Positions 20,986 through 27,500 of a stretch of 27,500 nt of DNA are shown here, piece after piece. The position numbers and the translations under genes were made by a program. The stretch is from Trachelipus rathkii (taxonomy: Eukaryota; Arthropoda; Malacostraca; Isopoda; Trachelipodidae), in contig JABUQX010014662.1 in the NCBI GenBank assembly GCA_015478945.1, positions 7,501 through 35,000 on the forward strand, read 5' to 3'. The notes under the pieces are model-generated. The model had not been told where the DNA came from and searched no databases. It was given only the letters and a program-made list of their open reading frames with translations. Each line of letters starts with the position of its first letter. Within the stretch, counting starts at the first letter, position 1.

Positions 20986-22430
20986 GTATTAATAGGGTTG
21001 TGTCATTGTTGTGTTATGTCTCTTGGTTATATCCAAATATAAATGTGTTAAGGCTTAAGAAAATTGTTAGGTGGATTATCCAAAACTATGTTTTAATGGA
21101 GTGTAATAATATAACGTACACGCAAGTGTGAAGCAGGTGAGGTGGTAAAGCAGTACGTAATAGAATAATGGTTGATTTATTTAGCAAATGATTAGAGTAC
21201 GGTGTACTTGTGTGTTAGCCATTTTTTGTATAATCTGTTAATAGTGGGGTGTGGTGATACTCTCTCGTTCTATTGTGAGACCGAAAGACTGAAGAAGAGA
21301 AATTTTAGTGTTGGAGAATATAGGTAGTGCCTTCATCCGGAGTTTATTAAAAATGCTAGTGTCAGAGGTAAAGATAGTAACGCAATTATAGGAAGCTAGG
21401 GTCATGCATAGTAATAACGTAGATATAAGAATGTAAGTAAGAGTTAATTATGGTGTTTGTGGTAGTTAGAGGATAGCCCTCAGTTGAATGATTATGGATT
21501 AGATATATATATATATGGTTAGAGTATATGCTTAGGATATACTAGTGTTCTGTAAGTTTATACTCATTATTAGGTTAATGTATTAGTTGGTATTGTAAAG
21601 TGGAACGGATTGATGATATTATATAGAGTGTATGTAGTGATAAAGTTGTTAGTAATGATCAGGTCTATAAATGAGTTGGCTATATGGTGTAATTAATCTC
21701 ATATTGATGAATATATAAATGTAATTAGGAATTAAGTCATATGAGCCTGTGTGCTCATAAAGATTTCTTTGTGCATAGAGGTATAAAACAGATAATGCAT
21801 AAAAATAATGTGTGTGTTTGTTTTTGTAAATATATATTATTTTAGACCTAGTAAGGATATACTCGGTATCTAGTAACTACAGTAAATAAAACCTGTAAAT
21901 ACTATAATTATAAAGTCAAAGTGTTGATTCATAGATTATGGAGTGTGCATCAAAATCTATTAGGTGTTCGTTACTAAGACATATAGAAGATGAATATATT
22001 CGTGTATTATAAAATGAGTTGTATCAGCTTTTTTTTAGATTAAAGTGAGTATTGTGTTTATCGATTATGAATGATAGAAGGAATAAGTAGTAGTAATATG
22101 AGAGTGAAATATAAATGAAAGGTATGTTGAGATAGGTGTGTTTAGAACAAGGTGTATTTATAAGTGGTAAAGGATGAATGATAGTCGTTTAGGTTAGTGA
22201 TGTTATATATATAGTTGGATTATAGACTGAATTTCATTTATCTGAAAACCAAAATTGGATCAAGAAGAAAAAGTGATATTGAGTTACTAGTAAAGGATGT
22301 TTGCAGGGAGAGAAATGTGACTTTGGATGTGGCGAGAAGAAAGGTGCAATGGTTAAGGATAGTAATGGCGGTGGTGTTTGATTATAATAGGGGTTGTTTT
22401 GTGGCCATGGCTCAGGGGAAGTGAGACGAT
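20986..22430 (+). pseudogene. LINE remnant (copy C): post-RT and C-terminal part
   Basis: Pieces in plus-strand order are KCEAGEVVKQYVIE (21124-21165, the end of a Cys-rich segment), YCETERLKKR (21271-21300, like the 'YG-x-E-T-W' box), WYCKVERIDD (21588-21617, like 'RW-x-G-H-x-x-R-M-D') and GSRRKSDIELLVKDVCRERN followed by VTLDVARRKVQWLRIVMA (about 22257-22372, the ORF2 tail). The spacing is stretched and frames differ, so this is an old copy with insertions or two overlapping fragments. The plus strand is C-poor, like copy B. The tail is the best-supported part. Confidence 0.6.
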
Positions 22431-22700
22431 ATTGTAGAGACGAGAGTATGTAGAGAGAGAGCAGAGAGAGAGATATGGGAGTGAGGAGGAAGGAGTGTCA
22501 GCAGAGTAGCACGAGAGATGGAAGGATGCTAGAGAGAGCAGTAGTAGGATGAGAAGAGTATGGAGATGCTGTGAGATGGAGGGATGAGAGTAGTGATGAC
22601 TAATTAGATGTAGCAAAGAGAGAGGAGAGAAGTAGAGGAGATGAAGAGAGCGATGAGAATAGAGTAGCACACGTATTTCAGAACTTGTTAGGTCGAATAG
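22431..22700. repeat. Purine-rich GA-type degenerate repeat
   Basis: GAGA-rich DNA with AGAGAG units mixed with GTAG and GATG steps, directly behind the copy C tail. The minus-strand open frame here (Ser/Leu/His-rich) reflects composition only. Confidence 0.75.
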
Positions 22701-22797
22701 ATTCATCTCTGGCTTTTCTTATTCGCATGGATGATGTAACAGCACCTTTTATTCTTTTGGGAAAAAAAAAGGTAGAAGAAGAAGAAGAAAGAACATG
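22701..22797. other. Short unique spacer with (GAA)n
   Basis: A mixed-composition stretch ending in an A-run and GAAGAAGAAGAA. No gene signal. Confidence 0.5.
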
Positions 22798-22956
22798 CTA
22801 AGTATAGTAAGAGAGAGAGAGTGAGAGATAGAGAGAGATAAGAGAGATGTAAGAGAGATAAGGGCATGTAAAAGTAGAGGGTTGTAATGATGAGAGAGTA
22901 ATGAGAGATATGAGAGATATAGAGTAAGAGAGATAGATAGAGATAGTAAAGAGAGT

Positions 22957-22990
<34 letters not shown>

Positions 22991-23252
22991 GATGAGAGGA
23001 GGAGAAGATTAGAGAGAGAGAGTAGAGATAGAGTGGAGAGAGAGAGATAGATGAGAGTATAAGAGAGAGAGATGATAGAGAGAGAGATATGATAGATATA
23101 TATGATAGAGTGAATCAATAGAGAGAGAGAGAGTGAGAGTAGGAGAGTCATAGAGAGAGAGAGACGTAGAGAGAGAGAGAGAGAGAACGAGAAGAGAGAG
23201 AGAGAGATGAGAAGAGAGAGAGAGAGAGTATGATCTAGATGTGAGAGACTCG
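22798..23252. repeat. (GA)n microsatellite, degenerate
   Basis: About 450 bases of GA repeats with TAGA and GATA interruptions, purest at about 22960-22987 and 23155-23230. The 159-codon minus-strand open frame of Ser-Leu repeats is a repeat artefact. Confidence 0.95.
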
Positions 23253-23768
23253 TCGAAAGATGAGTGAAGCTTCGCAAATATATGTGGTTAGTGATGCTCT
23301 AGAGCTACATATGTGCGATATATCGATACTGAGTTAGAATGACTCTCTTTCCCATATTATGTTCGTGTGTTAATATTCTCGCTCCTTCTAACAGTTAAAT
23401 ATTTGTCATAAAAACTTTGAAAACAATTATAATCCACGTGTTTAAATATTTAGGAAGCATTTATTGAAGTCATATTTATGTATAAATTTTATTAAGTCAC
23501 TTGTGCCATGTTTAAATACTATTATGTCAGATTGCTTTTGTGTAAATTGTTTACTTTATGTAAGAGGGTCAGACTGACAACGAGCCTTCGAGGTATGATG
23601 ATATAGAATGGAAATATCTCATTAGTGTCTATATGGAGTGATACATCGCGCTTTTAATTAGAAAAATATTTGAGGGCAGATTTCCAATCAAAAAAAATAA
23701 TTTCATAGATTAGTTCTTTTCACACTTTCATAATCAATCTAAGGTAAGGATTTATTAATTTTACATCG
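23253..23768. other. Unassigned spacer and 3' flank of the minus-strand LINE
   Basis: No coding signal. The right part, next to the LINE stop at 23769-23771, includes an AATAAA on the minus strand (about 23752) and may be that element's 3' UTR. Confidence 0.45.
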
Positions 23769-24360
23769 TTAACGCAGATTTTGCAGGTGCTTATTAAGCA
23801 TATACGAAAAGCTTTAAAGTGAGAGATTAAATTCGGTAGGAAACAAAGAATATTCCCAAAATCAGAGGTGGTTGGAAAAGAAGGAAGCAAAACAGCGAAC
23901 TAGCCTAGAGTTGTCAATGTCCACACAAATTAATGTGCAGACACTGTACTCCTTAAGCAACGAGGGTGTCGTGAAGGTGGTGGCATACAAGTGGGTCAGT
24001 TCTCTCGTGCGCATGCCCCTGTAGAGCCTATATAGAAAAAGAGACCAAAGCATCAAACATTATATATTATGACACAAACATCGCGTCGAAAGATAAAGGG
24101 CCTAATGAATTGGAAATTAAGAAACAGTTCCCAAGCCTTTTGGCCTTTGACTCGACCATATGCAAAAGCCGGATGAAACCTGAACGTCCCCCATTCCAGA
24201 TATAAAAGCAGTACTAAATACAAGGGCATACGAGACCCTTGTATAATTTGGAAAACTGATGAGGAAAATATTTGCAATATAAACAGAAACCACAGCTTTT
24301 TTGAGGCCGCCCTAGCAAACCTTGTGATATGAAGTTTACAATGCATTTTTGTTTATATTA
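23769..24360 (-). pseudogene. Minus-strand LINE: C-terminal domain
   Basis: In adjacent frames: IIQGSRMPLY and YLEWG (24310-24200), SGFIRLLHMVESKAKRLGNC (about 24190-24125, the 'L-x-x-V-E-S-K-A-x-R-L' helix), SLFLYRLYRGMRTRELTHLY (from about 24050), DNSRLVRCFASFFSNHL (about 23910-23862), then FWEYSLFPTEFNLSL and SFSYMLNKHLQNLR with TAA at 23769-23771. This is the usual ending 'SFFP-x-x-x-R-L-WN-S-L-P...'. At least two frameshifts and three stops. Confidence 0.83.
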
Positions 24361-24960
24361 AGGCCGAGGATATTTATATAGTGAGCAGGATAGACTGGTG
24401 AAACATCGAAAGAAATACAAAGTAGTAGTGTGTGTTCTTTGATTAGTGTTCGTGTTGGTGGTGAGTGCAGTTTTTAAAAGAATTGAATTTCACAGGGTTG
24501 AGACGACCCAGCTGGGAAATTCTATCCAGATTAACAAGAACAGAATCGAAAAAAGACGAGATAACTCTAGATGCAAAGGAGGGAGCGGAGTATTATAAAA
24601 ATCAGTTTCATTATAAGTGATTGGTTTCGAGTCATCGGCTAAGGAATGAAAAAGGATAGATGAGCAGCTAAGAGGATCGTTAATGAAACAGGTAACAGGG
24701 TAGGAGACAAGGTAGAACCCTGATGAACTGCTCTATTGACAAGGGAAAAAAAGAAGCCTCATCAACAGCCGATATGGAACGATTTGAAAGAAAGTTAAAC
24801 AAAAGAAGCAAAATCAACGAGAAAACACAATGGAGGGGAACGTAGAGAGCAGGGACACACGCCATACCCGATCAAATGTGTTCGATATTTCTAGCGTCAC
24901 CACACAAGACTAGCCTAACTTCCAATAGTACCTAAGGGCAAAAGACCATATCCAATAAGA
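24361..24960 (-). pseudogene. Minus-strand LINE: reverse transcriptase domain
   Basis: From 24900: VTLEISNTFDRVWRVSLLST (24862-24900 for VTLEISNTFDRVW, the palm A motif, with the family's first Asp replaced by Glu in LEIS and the second kept). Then NFLSNRSISAVDEASFFPLS, IEQFIRV, and FINDPLSCSSILFHSLADDS, with the catalytic ADD intact at 24631-24639. It continues IEFPSWVVSTL. Stops and frameshifts between pieces. Upstream, GYGLLPLGTIGS (about 24950-24915) matches the 'YGF-x-x-x-x-S-T' box. Confidence 0.87.
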
Positions 24961-25560
24961 TAGGAAATTGCATATCCCATATAACTAGGGACGGCGCAAG
25001 CTCAGAGGCCACCCTCAAAACTCAGGGAGGTGTGCCATTTTCACTTGGAGGAGTAGCATCAGAACAATCGGAGCGAATATGGGGAGAAAAGTCAGATTTT
25101 CAGAGGTTGTTAAAGATGTTTTGGTGCATAAGTGAAGATAAGATTTTTAGTCTCTAGCTGTGTAGGACATAGTCGTGTTATCATAGAATAACATAGATCG
25201 ATTATGGAAATAAATTGCTCTGAAACAATGCTTAATTGTCTAGAAATTTTCGGAGGGATGAGAGGTGACATGGCCGGCTGGACTGGGACAACAACGATGT
25301 GATTTATTGCTCCTAGTGTTACCTGAATATACGCATTGTCTCTATCTTGAATTTTCAGCCATGGATCCAGTCAGTAAATACAACCCCCACTTTATCAGCA
25401 GAAGCCGAAGCATCTTCAAAGCAGTCAGCCATTAACGCCAAAGATAGTTTGCAAGGAAGCCTATGCATAGCCTCTCAATCAACTCGATTAAAGTGCCAGA
25501 AAATAGGCATAGGAAAGGGTGGTGGCTATTGGGGAGAAGCATTAAATTTTCGAAAGAAAT
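24961..25560 (-). pseudogene. Minus-strand LINE: endonuclease to RT linker, decayed
   Basis: Open frames exist on both strands (for example plus 25347-25685), but I recognise no motif on plus, and only LIELIERLCIGFLANYLW-like sequence on minus. It is placed as LINE linker by position between two firm domains. Confidence 0.45.
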
Positions 25561-25877
25561 ATAAGTGGAAATTGAATAAAGCCCCAAATATAAAAACCGA
25601 GTATTTATGGGGAGAAGTACTAAGAGGTGAATATCATAAGTCAAGTGTGTTCCATCCAGGAGTTGGTTGTGAGGTCTATCAATGAATCATTGAATAATAA
25701 AAAGTCCATCCAGAATTGGTCAAAATTCTCAAAATCTTCGTCGACACTCCCCCTTTTTCTGAATAGTATAAGAGAACTAAAACACTCATTGTTGTGTATA
25801 TTGAAATCTCCTAAATTGAGTACCTCATCATGATAATAACCTTCATTTCCTGTTATGGTAAATATATTTTTACTCAA
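25561..25877 (-). pseudogene. Minus-strand LINE: endonuclease domain, C-terminal part
   Basis: The minus frame open from 25877 contains EVLNLGDFNIHNNEC, with GDFNIH at 25794-25811, the catalytic 'GDFN' box of APE-type endonucleases. It continues FDQFWMDFLLFNDSLIDLTT and NSWMEHT, then a stop. This follows the family pattern 'F-x-x-L-L-x-x-x-x-L-x-Q-x-V...P-T-H...H-T-L-D-L', and LDL appears one frame over. The N-terminal half lies upstream or is lost. The plus-strand open frame 25627-25833 is antisense. Confidence 0.82.
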
Positions 25878-26010
25878 ATGTTTTTAGTAACTTAAAATAT
25901 CAGCTACCTGTGACTAAACTCTTGATACTTAAAACTATCCGCATTCGCGGATATTGAAAATAAAAAATTAATATTTGGAAATGAGAGGCAATTTTTCCGT
26001 TGATATTCGG
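25878..26010. other. Unassigned short spacer
   Basis: No coding signal. It contains a short palindrome, ATCCGCATTCGCGGAT, at about 25937-25952. Confidence 0.45.
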
Positions 26011-26029
26011 TATATATATATTATACCAT

Positions 26030-26108
26030 CACTCTATTATTATTTATTATTATTAATTATATATATTGTAATTATTATTATTATTTTAATTATATTATTA
26101 TTTTATTA

Positions 26109-26162
<54 letters not shown>
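26030..26162. repeat. (ATT)n microsatellite
   Basis: ATT repeats with interruptions from about 26030, pure from about 26108 to 26160. The Ile-rich open frame across it is an artefact. Confidence 0.95.
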
Positions 26163-26420
26163 CCTCTGTGTACAGGGGTCATCTTTTCATAAGTTTGACA
26201 CAGTAACCTCAACTAGATATTACAGATAGTTGTTATCCTGATTATTACCAAATGCCTAATTAATCTTTTATAATTATTTCATTAAATAATATCTGATTAT
26301 AATATATAATATTATATGATTGGTATTCGGAAGGTAACATTTTTGGATATCGTAAACTGTTATCGCAAGTTTTATAATATCAAGTGGAATATTAATAGAT
26401 ACTTATTATTTGGTTGTCGA
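26163..26420. other. Unassigned AT-rich spacer
   Basis: No motif recognised. Confidence 0.5.
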
Positions 26421-26424
26421 CAAT

Positions 26425-26642
26425 ATTATATATAATAATTATATATATATAGTAATAATATATATATATATATATTATATATGATATATATATATAATTA
26501 TATATATATATTATATATATTAATATATAATATATATAATATATATATATATAATATATATTAATATTATTATATATATTATATATAAGTATATATATAT
26601 ATAATATATATATAATAATATATATTTTAATATAATATATTA
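26425..26642. repeat. Degenerate (AT)n tract
   Basis: About 220 bases of A/T-only DNA with many TATA runs, self-complementary and non-coding. Confidence 0.93.
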
Positions 26643-27500
26643 TTCACGGTTTCCATATATAACATAGCAATAAGACATGACTAGATGGTGTCTTGGTGAT
26701 TTATATTGCATTTTCTAAGAAATAGAGTTTTTAGTGTCACGAAGAATAGTTCAGGATTAACAAATTAAGAAGCTACCATAATATTTAAATAAAATTTGAA
26801 GTGCTCTCTGAAGCTAATGCACTATCTGGAAACATTATTTAAATGTTTCCCTCACTATATATATGTATATATATATTCACTCATCACTATATATTGTCAT
26901 ACCTGAGTTTTAAAGACAATTTTATATCATCACTAACACTTTAATATAGCCCATTAGTATTTCAAGATCCTTGAACATATAATCATCTCATTTAATGGCC
27001 AAATAATAAGTTATGAAACTGATTGATTAAACTCTGATTTTATTGTTATGGTTTTTAATAGAACCTCAGGGTCTTACAATCTAGGTTTTGAATAAGTATT
27101 AGATTTTAGAAGTTGATTGAATTAATGGCATATAAAATTTTCAGTTGCACACAATTTTCATAATATTTTGTAATTTATTAGTAAAATAAATAATAAGTTT
27201 TATCATTAGATTAGGTATTGGTATCGCTCTGTCTAGAGTTTTTTGATTAATTCTCAAAGGAATATAGTTTTCTCTCTATTGAATATATGTGAACTTCTGC
27301 TTGTACGTAAAATGTTTAAGATAGATATATTAATAGGTCTTTTTACTACATACTTATACTTATGAATATACTTAGTATGCTTATTATCAGGTACTTATAT
27401 TACCCACATATCCTATAGATAAACTGTGGGTTAGTTTGACGTTCAAACACAATCGGATTAATAGTCATGCTATTATTTTTTGGTTATATGATTTAGTCAT
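26643..27500. other. Unassigned AT-rich DNA to window end
   Basis: No gene, element motif or RNA gene seen. A short (TA)n run lies at about 26858-26876. Confidence 0.5.

Larger units (their letters stand above)
23769..25877 (-). mobile_element. Decayed LINE (CR1/Jockey-like), endonuclease-RT-C-terminus
   Basis: Reading right to left on the minus strand are an endonuclease box (GDFNIH), RT palm sequences (TLEISNTFDRVW, FLSNRSISAV, SLADDSKP), the post-RT region (ESKAKRLGNCF) and the C-terminal 'SFF...W' tail. At about 2.1 kb it is shorter than a full ORF2, with internal losses between endonuclease and RT. It is a different family from copies A, B and C, judging by its 'FxxxFLSNRSIxA' and 'ADDSTLH'-type motifs. 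Confidence 0.88.

Noticed and set aside
22798..23277. 159-codon minus-strand open frame, the longest in the window
   Set aside because: Ser-Leu repeats produced by the GA microsatellite, not a protein gene.
25347..25685. 112-codon plus-strand open frame
   Set aside because: It lies antisense to the LINE endonuclease-RT linker and endonuclease C-terminus; no recognisable motif.

Overview
The window looks like non-genic, AT-rich DNA from an arthropod nuclear genome. A decapod crustacean (shrimp, crab or crayfish type) is my best guess, because long ATT, AT and GA microsatellites sit among very decayed CR1/Jockey-like LINEs of the kind common there. No database search was possible, so the organism is an inference. 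I see no intact host gene, tRNA, rRNA or CRISPR array. Almost every recognisable coding trace belongs to a dead transposable element, with frameshifts and stops every few dozen codons.

Layout. 1-302: the C-terminal end of a plus-strand LINE, then its 3' flank and an (ATT)n tract to about 866. 866-1596: small repeats, a short CCGCGG-rich island and a compound (AT)n/(GA)n microsatellite. 1811-8410: the longest element, a minus-strand Ty3/gypsy-type LTR retrotransposon. Reading right to left, it has a Cys-rich gag-like region, a protease trace, reverse transcriptase, RNase H, integrase with its C-terminal domain, and a Ser/Pro/Thr-rich tail. An (ATT)n tract interrupts it, and I found no LTRs. 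8445-8750: a plus-strand LINE 3' end, followed by about 850 bp of (TA)n-like DNA to 9706.

10010-14700: a long decayed plus-strand LINE with endonuclease, linker, reverse transcriptase (YADD-type box now reading YAND), a Cys/His segment and a C-terminus. Its 3' end is homologous to the 8.6 kb fragment and also leads into TA-rich DNA. 14730-15180: AT-rich repeats around a GATGCGG island. 15180-20950: mostly featureless AT-rich DNA, with one possible hAT-like non-autonomous element (18112-19077), a second possible hAT terminus at 19144 and a hairpin at 19921-19945. 20990-22400: a third plus-strand LINE remnant, running into GA-rich repeats (22440-23250). 23769-25877: a minus-strand LINE with endonuclease, RT and C-terminal traces. 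26000-26640: (ATT)n and (AT)n repeats. The rest is unassigned.

The pieces do not form a working system. The window records repeated insertion and decay. The most interesting points are the recurrent placement of LINE 3' ends next to long microsatellites, the loss of catalytic acidic residues in two unrelated reverse transcriptases and an integrase by changes consistent with G-to-A, and the fairly complete domain order of the LTR element. I found no convincing undescribed biological system.
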